The notes beneath the pieces are model-generated. The model worked only from the letters and a program-made list of their open reading frames with translations. It was not told the DNA's origin and did no database searches. 11,957 bases of DNA from JASJBU01 sp039714735 (GTDB lineage Bacteria > Pseudomonadota > Gammaproteobacteria > Chromatiales > Chromatiaceae), in contig JBDLIT010000128.1 of NCBI GenBank assembly GCA_039714735.1, positions 1 through 11,957 of the forward strand. Direction: 5' to 3'. Made by a program: the position numbers and the translations under genes. Below are positions 1 to 6,313 of this stretch, piece after piece; position 1 is the stretch's first letter, and every line of letters begins with the position of its first letter.

Positions 1-19
1 CCTAGTATTCCCGCTTTCT

Positions 20-96
20 CCGGGCGTAGCGCAGTTTGGTAGCGCACCACAATGGGGTTGTGGGGGTCGGATGTTCGAATCATCTCGCCCGGACCA
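20..96 (+). tRNA. tRNA-Pro (GGG anticodon)
   Basis: A complete 77-base cloverleaf can be drawn by eye. The acceptor arm CCGGGCG (20-26) pairs with CGCCCGG, followed by encoded ACCA (93-96). The D arm is GCGC/GCGC. The anticodon stem CCACA/TGTGG closes the loop ATGGGGT, placing GGG at 54-56. The T arm is GGATG-TTCGAAT-CATCT with one G-U pair. The layout matches the E. coli proL-type tRNA, which reads CCC and CCU codons. It stands alone here and has its own terminator directly downstream. Confidence 0.95.
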
Positions 97-110
97 AAAG
101 ACATTTACCT

Positions 111-144
111 AAAAAAGGCTAGCTGGCAACAGTTAGCCTTTTTT
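111..144 (+). terminator. Rho-independent terminator of tRNA-Pro
   Basis: A-rich left arm AAAAAAGGCTAGCTG (111-125), GCAA tetraloop (126-129) of the GNRA type, and right arm CAGTTAGCCTTTTTT (130-144). The stem is about 15 bp with one G-U pair and a run of six T on the plus strand. It starts 14 bases after the tRNA CCA end. The A-run on the left arm means it could also stop transcription coming from the other strand. Confidence 0.9.
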
Positions 145-258
145 ATTGTGTGATGTGTGGCGGTGAATGCATTCTATTTGCTCTGGCGCAAGGTGTAGCT
201 GAGTAATTTCCGTAAAATGGATCAGCACTTGGGCAATACCATAATCAAGGAGCGGGAA

Positions 259-1938
259 ATGCGTCATATCATGAATCCAAGTCAGTTCAAGATTGGATCA
301 TTCGGTTTAGTTTGTTCTCTCGTACTGCTGCTGTGCAGTGGGTGTGGCGGTGGTGGGTCGGATGATCCGGTCGATACCAGCACTGATCCCGATTCGGACG
401 GTAGTGCCTTCAAGGGAGAATACTACAGCGGTTCTGGCAACTGCATCGATTGCCATGATGGGATCACGGATTCGGACGACAATGACCTCTCCATCGTAAC
501 CTCCTGGTCCACCAGCATGATGGCCAATGCCGCACGAGATCCCTACTGGCAGGCCAAGGTCGCTTCGGAGCTGAAGCGGACCCCGCTGCAAGCCGATTTT
601 ATCAACGACGCCTGCTCCCGTTGCCATGCGCCCATGGCGAACGACAGCGCGAACAAGGATGGGGGAGAAGAGCCCAAGATCCTGGATGAAGGATTCCTCA
701 ATCCGGACAATGTCTATCACGACCATGCGGTGGATGGAGTGAGTTGTACCCTCTGTCACCAGATCACCGAAACTGGTTCCACCTCTGGGGAGTACGTGGT
801 CGACATCTATGCGGACAAGGTCGAGCGCCCCGCCTTTGGCGAATACGCCGATCCCTATGAGGGACCCATGCAAATGAACGTGGAGTTCACGCCAAAAGAG
901 GGGGCACATCTGGGCAATTCCGATTTCTGTGGCCGCTGTCATGACCTGAAGACCCCGGTATTCGATGCGACTGGCAACGAAACCGGCGACTATTTTCCCG
1001 AACAGATGGCCTTCAGCGAGTGGGAGAACAGCGAGTTTCAGACCCTGGGGCAGACCTGTCAGGACTGCCATATGCCGGAGGTGGATGGTGTGGTCATTTC
1101 TCTGTTTCCAACCGGCTTGCCATCCAGAGACGGGTTTTCCAAGCATGACATGCTGGGCGCCAATACGGTGATGCTGGATATCCTGGATAAGAACCGGGAC
1201 GAACTCGGAGTCACTGCCCAGGGTTTTACCCAGGCGATCGAGAGAAACAAGGCATTTCTCCAAACGGCGGCGAAGATTGAGATTCTCGATACGCCAACGC
1301 TCGACAACGGGGAGCTATCACTGGATGTGAAGGTGACCAATCTGACAGGGCACAAGCTGCCCACCGCCTATCCCTCGCGCCGCATGTTTATCCATCTCCT
1401 GGTGGAGGACGACGATACCGGGGAGGTGTTGTTCGAGTCCGGCAAGCTCACCAGCGATGACAGTGGCGCTGTTGAGGGAATTGATTTGGATACTGATAAC
1501 ACAATCTACGAACCCCACTATGAAGAGATCACCAGCCCGGACCAGGTACAGGTCTATGAACCCATCATGATGGATAGCGATGGGGTTGTGACCCATACCC
1601 TGTTGCGGGCGGCGGGTTACATCAAGGACAATCGTCTGCCACCCAGCGGCTTTGACAAGTGGCTCCTGGAATCAAGCGATGTGTCGGTCGAGGGGGGAGC
1701 CATGGATGACGACGATTTTGTCGGCGGCAGTGATACCCTGACCTACATAATTTCGGTAGGAACCAGTACCAACCTCACTGTTACCGCGGAATTGAAATAT
1801 CAGTCCCTCTCCTATGGGCATCTGCAAAACTTGTTCGAGGATAACGACCTCCAGGAGGTCGAACGTTTCAAGCGGATGTTCGACAGTGCATCCATTCGGG
1901 ATGAAACCATCGACTCGGCTAGCACTCCCGTCAATTAA
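259..1938 (+). CDS. Secreted pentaheme c-type cytochrome, probable lipoprotein
   Basis: A 559-residue protein with five CxxCH haem-binding motifs: CIDCH (62-66), CSRCH (119-123), CTLCH (163-167), CGRCH (224-228) and CQDCH (267-271). All five lie in the N-terminal half. The C-terminal half has no haem motif and contains the stretch NLTGHKLPTAYPSRR, which I recall from cytochrome c554-like multihaem proteins. I chose the ATG at 259 because AAGGAG sits 6 bases upstream; an in-frame ATG at 217 has no such site. The N-terminus has a hydrophobic segment followed by CSGCGGGG, so Cys29 is a likely lipidation site. The cysteine at lipobox position -3 is atypical, leaving a plain signal peptide possible. 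The protein should carry electrons in the periplasm or at the outer membrane. The redox partner cannot be told from sequence. It converges on the sox operon, so a link to sulfur oxidation is possible but not shown. Confidence 0.88.
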   Translation: MRHIMNPSQFKIGSFGLVCSLVLLLCSGCGGGGSDDPVDTSTDPDSDGSAFKGEYYSGSGNCIDCHDGITDSDDNDLSIVTSWSTSMMANAARDPYWQAKVASELKRTPLQADFINDACSRCHAPMANDSANKDGGEEPKILDEGFLNPDNVYHDHAVDGVSCTLCHQITETGSTSGEYVVDIYADKVERPAFGEYADPYEGPMQMNVEFTPKEGAHLGNSDFCGRCHDLKTPVFDATGNETGDYFPEQMAFSEWENSEFQTLGQTCQDCHMPEVDGVVISLFPTGLPSRDGFSKHDMLGANTVMLDILDKNRDELGVTAQGFTQAIERNKAFLQTAAKIEILDTPTLDNGELSLDVKVTNLTGHKLPTAYPSRRMFIHLLVEDDDTGEVLFESGKLTSDDSGAVEGIDLDTDNTIYEPHYEEITSPDQVQVYEPIMMDSDGVVTHTLLRAAGYIKDNRLPPSGFDKWLLESSDVSVEGGAMDDDDFVGGSDTLTYIISVGTSTNLTVTAELKYQSLSYGHLQNLFEDNDLQEVERFKRMFDSASIRDETIDSASTPVN

Positions 1939-2073
1939 GGTTTGTCAGAGTCCATTAACTGCTATGTGACTATTTAATCTGAGCTAGTGAGATTCAATAC
2001 CCACTACCGGGTCGTTGGGTCTTGCCTTGCACCACCACAAATGGTGTTCAACTGAGGATTCTAGGAAAATAAA

Positions 2074-2102
2074 AAAGGGTTACCGCAAAACGGTAACCCT
2101 TT
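2074..2102 (-). terminator. Hairpin terminator between the cytochrome gene and the sox operon
   Basis: A perfect 12-bp stem, AAAGGGTTACCG (2074-2085) with CGGTAACCCTTT (2091-2102), around the loop CAAAA. Read on the minus strand the hairpin is followed by TTTTTTATTTT, a strong U-tract, and it lies 24 bases past the soxL stop. On the plus strand the U-run is only three bases, so it would be a weaker stop for the cytochrome gene 136 bases upstream. Confidence 0.9.
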
Positions 2103-2126
2103 CCTATGGATTGCTTGAACTGGTGA

Positions 2127-2792
2127 TTATTTATTGACAGTAGTCAGTCCCAGACTCACCCAGTCCTGCATGCCGCCACGATACCACTTGAGCTTGTAGG
2201 CCGGATAACCAAGTCCCAACAGTGTCTTGATGTTGGTGCTGGACTGAGGGCACCAGGCGCCGTTGCAGAACAGGATAAGGGTTTTCGCGTTACGGAAGTC
2301 CCACTGTCCGTCGACCAACCGAGCACCGAACTGGCTTTGCAGGATCTCCGCCAGTGTTTCGGCTTCAGCGGCAACTTCAAAGCTGCCCTCAACATCGACA
2401 TTGATCTTGTTCCAGGGGATATTGACGGAACCCGGGATGGTGCCACGCATGATCCATTCCGGAGTGCGGGAATCCACGACCATCAGGGTGCGATCACCAT
2501 TCGAGATACGCTTCAAAGAACCCAGTACCTCCAGTTCACCGATGGTATCGACTCCCTGAGCCAGCTTCGCGGGCTGCACACAGAAAGGGGGGCAATGGCG
2601 GGATACCCTGGCAAAGGCTTCCGGAATTTTCGCATCTTTGTCGGCAGACCGGCTGATCGTGACCATCTTGCCGTTGTGCATGACATCGACAGACTGCAGG
2701 CCTGTTGCAATGTTATTGCTGGCAGATAACGGATTTGCGAGCGTCATGCCGCCAACCAGTGCGGAGAGGATAAGTGCCTTGGCAAATTTCAT
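2127..2792 (-). CDS. soxL: SoxL-like periplasmic rhodanese-family sulfurtransferase
   Basis: A 221-residue exported protein with a Sec signal peptide (MKFAKALILSALVGG..., cleavage likely after Ala24 or nearby). The C-terminal half is a rhodanese domain. VVDSRTPEW (105-113) and GTIPGSVNIPW (117-127) are the conserved N-side motifs. LILFCNGAWC (172-181) is the active-site loop, with Cys176 as the probable sulfur-carrying residue and a second Cys181 at the loop end. Before this domain lies HCPPFCVQP (66-74) and TIGELEVLGSL (83-93), a cysteine-pair segment I recall from other exported rhodaneses. It is the last gene of the operon, 30 bases after soxK, with AGGAG 10 bases before the ATG. Allochromatium-type sox clusters carry a rhodanese called SoxL in the same place. 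Its role, inferred, is moving sulfane sulfur from Sox intermediates. The substrate is not shown. Confidence 0.85.
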   Translation of the reverse strand: MKFAKALILSALVGGMTLANPLSASNNIATGLQSVDVMHNGKMVTISRSADKDAKIPEAFARVSRHCPPFCVQPAKLAQGVDTIGELEVLGSLKRISNGDRTLMVVDSRTPEWIMRGTIPGSVNIPWNKINVDVEGSFEVAAEAETLAEILQSQFGARLVDGQWDFRNAKTLILFCNGAWCPQSSTNIKTLLGLGYPAYKLKWYRGGMQDWVSLGLTTVNK

Positions 2793-2822
2793 CGTTAGTT
2801 TACTCCTAGTGGTAACCCGTTA

Positions 2823-3164
2823 TTAATACTTCAGATAGGAAGGCATGCGCAGTGCTTTCTGATCCATGGCCTGCTGTTGGCCCAATACTCCCTGTTTGTG
2901 GGCCTTGGCCGCCAGTTTCATGGCCTTGACGTGGTCACCTTTCTTCAAAGCCGCTTTTGCCTGTTTGAGCATCTTGCCGGTATCACGCCACTCACCCTCT
3001 ACCGAGGCGGCTTTTTTTCTGGCTTTGTCGGCATCAGCGATCATGCCTTGGGCCCTGGCAATGTTTGGATCAGCAGCGGGTGCTGCCTCTTGGGCTTGCG
3101 TGGAGAGGCAGACGCTCATGAGCAGTGCCGCACTGAGAACTTTTATCATACGTTTAATTTGCAT
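2823..3164 (-). CDS. soxK: SoxK, SoxAX-binding protein
   Basis: A 113-residue small exported protein. The first 24 residues form a signal peptide ending in AQA. The mature part is highly charged and helical, rich in Ala, Lys and Gln. It contains EGEWRDTGKMLKQAKAALKKGD around 56-77 and ends in RMPSYLKY, close to the PSYL ending I associate with SoxK/SAXB. There is no haem motif and no cysteine in the mature chain. GGAG lies 7 bases before the ATG. Its position directly between soxA and soxL is the strongest support. In the known SoxAXK complexes of green and purple sulfur bacteria this protein binds SoxAX and stimulates its activity. The similarity is short, so position carries much of the call. 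Confidence 0.82.
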   Translation of the reverse strand: MQIKRMIKVLSAALLMSVCLSTQAQEAAPAADPNIARAQGMIADADKARKKAASVEGEWRDTGKMLKQAKAALKKGDHVKAMKLAAKAHKQGVLGQQQAMDQKALRMPSYLKY

Positions 3165-3203
3165 TCTTTAACTCCCGATTCTTCTGTTTCATCAGGTCTG
3201 TGA

Positions 3204-4043
3204 TCATTTACGTGCGCCAGGGCCGTTCAGCGGAAGGCCATTGCTCATATAAGTGAGGAAATATTCCAGATTACGGTATTGATCCCCGTGGGCCTTGAAG
3301 GGTTTCGCCCGTACCTGTTTGTTACAACCCGTGAAGCGGCGGTGCAGGGTGCCGACGGTACCCCATTTGGAACGATAGACCGGGAAGTGGGTGGTATGAC
3401 CCAGCGCCGGGCTGAGGATGTCTGAGCGGATCTTCATGCCGGCATTCTGCAGATGGCAGTTGGCGCAGGAGAAGTTCAGCTGGCCACGGCGGGTGTAGTA
3501 GAACTTCTTACCTGCTTCATAGGCTGCCAGCGCTTTGGGATCATCATCTGGGATCACAATGTTGGTGACCTGCCCGCGGGATTCATAAGCGATGTAGGAG
3601 AGAATATCGTTGATCGGCCCCTTTTTATATTTGAGGGGCTTTTCACCATTCGCCTCACGGCATTGATTGAGCGCCAGGGGCAGAGTGATGACCTTGCCTT
3701 GCTGTTTGTCCCAGTGAGGAAATTTACCTTTGATGGCCGGGCCGTCAGGGTAACAGTCTTTATAGGTCTTACCATTGGCAAAGGGGGTATCCCACATGGC
3801 CTGGCCTTCATCGATGAAGGGCTCATAGGGAGGGAATTCTTCAATGGCCTCCCAGTTCTCCCGGCCGATCGGATCGATGGAGTAAACACCATTGGTGTAC
3901 TCCTCCATGGTGACGTCGGGGAAGCGGTTCTTGAAGAAGCTCTGGAATGCAGCCAGATCTTCATCAGGGGTGGTGGCTTGCGCCGAAATGGCTATGCCGC
4001 CTGCGAGTGCCAGCAGAGCCATTTTTTGGAAAAACTTTTTCAT
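3204..4043 (-). CDS. soxA: SoxA, monohaem subunit of L-cysteine S-thiosulfotransferase
   Basis: A 279-residue c-type cytochrome with signal peptide MKKFFQKMALLALAGG...AQA. With SoxX it joins thiosulfate to the cysteine of SoxY in the periplasm. The single haem site is CANCH (193-197), followed by NAGMKIRSDILSPALGH. The active-site region RRFTGCNKQVRAKPF holds Arg236 and Cys240 with the spacing of the Arg/Cys pair in known SoxA enzymes, where the cysteine is the persulfidated haem ligand. The first haem site of dihaem SoxA proteins is absent. Cys97 (KDCYPDG) and Cys128 (NQCREANG) remain and may form a disulfide. I start at 4043 because the signal peptide begins there; GGAGG lies 11 bases upstream, rather far. 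The frame is open further upstream, but that part has no signal-peptide character and would overlap soxX. It follows soxX by 49 bases. Confidence 0.94.
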   Translation of the reverse strand: MKKFFQKMALLALAGGIAISAQATTPDEDLAAFQSFFKNRFPDVTMEEYTNGVYSIDPIGRENWEAIEEFPPYEPFIDEGQAMWDTPFANGKTYKDCYPDGPAIKGKFPHWDKQQGKVITLPLALNQCREANGEKPLKYKKGPINDILSYIAYESRGQVTNIVIPDDDPKALAAYEAGKKFYYTRRGQLNFSCANCHLQNAGMKIRSDILSPALGHTTHFPVYRSKWGTVGTLHRRFTGCNKQVRAKPFKAHGDQYRNLEYFLTYMSNGLPLNGPGARK

Positions 4044-4092
4044 GATCGGATAATCCTCCAAGCAGTTGAATTGAGGCTGTCGTTCAGACCGC

Positions 4093-4464
4093 TCAAAGTG
4101 TCCAGATAAACTCAACGACTTTGTCGAGTTCAGACTTCGTCAGTACTTCATGCTTGCCGAAAGGCGGCATGGAAGATTCTGGATTAGCAATGGTCGGATC
4201 CCAGATCTGTTTTCTCAGGTCTTGTTTATTCGGGTAGCGACCTTTCATTGCGACCAGAGGGGGAGCGATATTGCCGGGCAGATTGCCCCCTTCGATCGTA
4301 TGGCAGGCCAGGCAGTTACCTTTTTTCCGGTTGAATGCGATCGCCTTACCTTCTTCTACTAGGCTGCTTCCGGCAGCGACAGATACGGGTGTGATCAGAA
4401 ACTGTCCGGCGAGTACTGCAACAGTACTGGACATTCCGATCAATGTACGGGTTTTACGAAACAT
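4093..4464 (-). CDS. soxX: SoxX, monohaem cytochrome c subunit of SoxAX
   Basis: A 123-residue exported cytochrome c. It has one CLACH haem site (51-55) and a distal methionine in SSMPPFGKH (Met99), as in SoxX. The motif NIAPPLVAMKGRYP and the closing helix SELDKVVEFIWTL are also typical. The signal peptide runs to about residue 31 (SVAA). I start at 4464 because GGAGG (4470-4474) is 5 bases away; the preceding in-frame ATG at 4467 is only 2 bases from it, and the longer open frame up to 4560 adds no plausible leader. It is the first gene of the operon and takes electrons from SoxA. The gene usually found beside it, soxB, is missing here; upstream is a 394-base spacer and a divergent nuclease-like gene. 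Confidence 0.93.
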   Translation of the reverse strand: MFRKTRTLIGMSSTVAVLAGQFLITPVSVAAGSSLVEEGKAIAFNRKKGNCLACHTIEGGNLPGNIAPPLVAMKGRYPNKQDLRKQIWDPTIANPESSMPPFGKHEVLTKSELDKVVEFIWTL

Positions 4465-4858
4465 CATTACCTCCATGGGGGGCTGGAATGAAAGTTGACC
4501 GGCTATAGCACCCTGCCACTGTATGACTTTGGGCCAATCGTTATCTCTACAACGGATCAATCGAAAGCAATTGCCTCTTTTTTGGGCAATTTTTTATGCC
4601 ACGTGCATTGTGCAACATAAAGTAGGGTCAGGGAAAGTACAGCAACCATCGAAATGTATAATGGTTTTCCTTAATATAGATTCGAATTATTTATTTTTTA
4701 ATCAGTAAGTTAAATATACATTTACAGTAGGGTGCCGCAAATCTGATTAGCTCGTCAACCTTTAGATGTGAGATTGACTATCCTAAGATGACCTTAAGCA
4801 AGATAATCCTCACTTTAAAAAAGATCAATCTTCGAATGTCATTTCTCTTGTAGGATCG
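4465..4858. promoter_or_regulatory. Spacer upstream of soxX, expected sox promoter region
   Basis: This 394-base AT-rich spacer separates divergent soxX and the YhbQ-like gene, so both promoters should be here. I see no confident -35/-10 pair on either strand. It contains a terminator-like hairpin at 4569-4595 (listed separately), the short inverted motif TGCATTGTGCA near 4606, and AAGATCAATCTT at 4821-4832. No additional coding frame is convincing: the plus-strand open frame across 4523-4708 has no supporting ribosome site. Confidence 0.45.
4569..4595 (+). terminator. Terminator-like hairpin upstream of soxX
   Basis: AATTGCC (4569-4575) pairs with GGCAATT (4585-4591) around a T-rich 9-base loop, followed by TTTT. 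It has the form of an intrinsic terminator on the plus strand, yet no plus-strand gene precedes it. It could end an antisense transcript of soxX, or it may be an operator-like dyad for sox. The minus strand has no U-tract. Confidence 0.35.
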
Positions 4859-5164
4859 GTGGCGCGTACTCGGATGAACAACAAAGAATCAGGATTTTCA
4901 ACATGGTCCGTCTACCTGGTCGGCTGTGCCGATGGTAGTTTTTATACAGGTGTGGCCAAGGATGTCGTTGCCAGGGTGGAGCAGCATAACCGTGGTTTGG
5001 GGGCAAAATATACCCGTGGCAGAGGCCCCGTCGAACTGCTTTTTTCAGAAGAGGTCGGTGATCATGGTCAGGCCTTACGCAGGGAATACGCCATCAAACA
5101 GTTGCCGAAGAAGAAGAAAATTCAGCTGATTGCTTCACAGGTTCTAATGGCGCAAATCCCCTAG
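4859..5164 (+). CDS. GIY-YIG domain protein, YhbQ/UPF0213 type
   Basis: A small protein of 101 residues with the GIY-YIG fold signature: VYLVGCADGSFYTGVAKDV (18-36) stands for the GIY...YIG strands, Arg39 and Glu76 (LRREYAIK) match the catalytic Arg and Glu of the superfamily, and HNRGLGAKYTRGRGP follows the YhbQ pattern. It aligns well from memory with E. coli YhbQ, which has been linked to DNA cleavage; the cellular role here is unknown. Translation probably starts at GTG 4859 (AGGA 3 bases upstream, tight) or at ATG 4874 (GGTGG 11 bases upstream). The domain is intact either way. It converges with sprT and the two stop codons overlap. Confidence 0.85.
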   Translation: MARTRMNNKESGFSTWSVYLVGCADGSFYTGVAKDVVARVEQHNRGLGAKYTRGRGPVELLFSEEVGDHGQALRREYAIKQLPKKKKIQLIASQVLMAQIP

Positions 5165-5667
5165 GCGAAATCCGGGTTTAGCGATTTTCCACAGTGCCGG
5201 CAGAGGTATGTCTGCCCCTTGAGGATCCGATTGTGTCTGATCGCCGACAACTGGTGTTGCCTACAACCACAGCGATAGGCGAACAGACGCATTTTTCGTG
5301 GCTGCACGCCATCCATCGCATAATTGTGGCAGCGTACGGGGTCAGCTCCGAAAAAACGCATCACGGCTTGCCATTCCTGGCCATGCGGCCGAATCTTTGC
5401 ACCATGTAAACGACGCGCCACCAGATGCGCCACTTCATGGGGTAAGGTCTGGGATAGAAACTTGTCCCGATTACGCATCAGTATTGCGGGGTTAAACCGA
5501 ATATAGGGTTTTCTTCCCGGCTTGAAGACGACCATGCCGGCGGCCTTTCCCTTCAGATCAAAATGAATATTGCTCAATGGGCAGCGCATGCCAAACTGTT
5601 TTTCGGCCTGATGGAGCAGGGCCCTGGTTTGCTGGTCGGCTTGTCGCAAGAGGGAATCAATCGCCAT
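5161..5667 (-). CDS. sprT: SprT family zinc metalloprotease
   Basis: A 168-residue protein close to the 165-residue E. coli SprT. The zinc protease motif HEVAH is at 77-81 with a third likely ligand in RPHGQEW (His95). A C-terminal zinc ribbon follows: CGC (Cys133, Cys135) and CRHC (Cys156, Cys159), with QLSAIRHNRI between, as in E. coli. The frame is open up to 5763, but that would bury 107 bases inside tag. The ATG at 5667 gives the family length and overlaps the tag stop by 11 bases, suggesting translational coupling; no strong ribosome site precedes it. The SprT/Spartan fold includes proteases acting on DNA-bound proteins. The bacterial substrate is not established, but the tag neighbour fits a DNA maintenance theme. 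Confidence 0.9.
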   Translation of the reverse strand: MAIDSLLRQADQQTRALLHQAEKQFGMRCPLSNIHFDLKGKAAGMVVFKPGRKPYIRFNPAILMRNRDKFLSQTLPHEVAHLVARRLHGAKIRPHGQEWQAVMRFFGADPVRCHNYAMDGVQPRKMRLFAYRCGCRQHQLSAIRHNRILKGQTYLCRHCGKSLNPDFA

Positions 5668-6259
5668 TTTGAGAACGTTGTCTGGCCATTTCAGTGATCG
5701 GTCGATGTCGAAAACAATCAGTGGTGTGGTCGTTGACCATGCCGACAGCTTGCATGTAGGCATAACAGATTGTGGAACCCACGAATTTGAAGCCTCTTTT
5801 CTTCAGTTCACGGGACATCCGGTCAGACTGTTCCGTGCTGACCGGCACCTCCTGAATCGAAACCCAGCTATTCTGAATGGGCTCGCCATCGACGAATTGC
5901 CAAATGAAATCGGCAAAACTACTCTGTTGTGACTGGATTTCCAGGAACGCCCTCGCGTTGCTGATGGTTGAATTGACCTTCAGCCGGTTGCGTACGATAC
6001 CGGCATCCTGAAGCAATGAGTCAATCTTGTTTTGGCTGTATTTGACGATCAGCTGTGCATCGAAATTATCGAACAGGCGTTGGTAGTTTTCCCGCTTGCG
6101 TAGGATTGTCAGCCAGGAGAGCCCTGCCTGAGCGCCTTCCAGAATGAGAAATTCAAACAGTTTGCGATCGTCGAAGCAGGGCACACCCCACTCCAGGTCA
6201 TGGTATTGCTGGTATTCTGGATCATCGCCCACCCAGGAGCAGCGTGATGGCCTTTGCAT
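5657..6259 (-). CDS. tag: DNA-3-methyladenine glycosylase I
   Basis: A 200-residue base-excision repair enzyme that removes 3-methyladenine from alkylated DNA. It matches E. coli Tag over nearly its whole length: CSWVGDDPEYQQYHDLEWG at the start, LEGAQAGLSWLTILRKREN (40-58) with Glu41 at the position of the base-recognition glutamate, DAGIVRNRLK, and KKRGFKFVGSTICYAYMQA (153-171). The four zinc ligands of the family are present: Cys7, His20, His178 and Cys182. The C-terminus is slightly longer than in E. coli. The ATG at 6259 has only a weak purine stretch before it, but no other start fits. It lies 54 bases after the truncated antiporter gene and overlaps sprT, so tag and sprT are likely co-transcribed. 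Confidence 0.95.
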   Translation of the reverse strand: MQRPSRCSWVGDDPEYQQYHDLEWGVPCFDDRKLFEFLILEGAQAGLSWLTILRKRENYQRLFDNFDAQLIVKYSQNKIDSLLQDAGIVRNRLKVNSTISNARAFLEIQSQQSSFADFIWQFVDGEPIQNSWVSIQEVPVSTEQSDRMSRELKKRGFKFVGSTICYAYMQAVGMVNDHTTDCFRHRPITEMARQRSQNGD

Positions 6260-6313
6260 GGTCGGAGTCTCAGTTTAATTCGGGGTCTAATTTGAATGGA
6301 AATGCTGGAAGGA

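Noticed and set aside
165..174. Perfect palindrome GAATGCATTC upstream of the cytochrome gene
   Set aside because: Ten bases, isolated, with no promoter placed around it. Too short to call an operator.
307..1263. Long minus-strand open frame of 318 codons opposite the cytochrome gene
   Set aside because: It mirrors the cytochrome reading frame, has no ribosome site and no domain character. The five CxxCH motifs prove the plus-strand frame.
3453..4109. Plus-strand 218-codon open frame across soxA
   Set aside because: It is the antisense shadow of soxA, whose haem and active-site motifs are clear.
5668..5763. Longer SprT start 96 bases upstream
   Set aside because: It would overlap most of the tag 3' end and add 32 residues with no family match. 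The ATG at 5667 gives the expected length.
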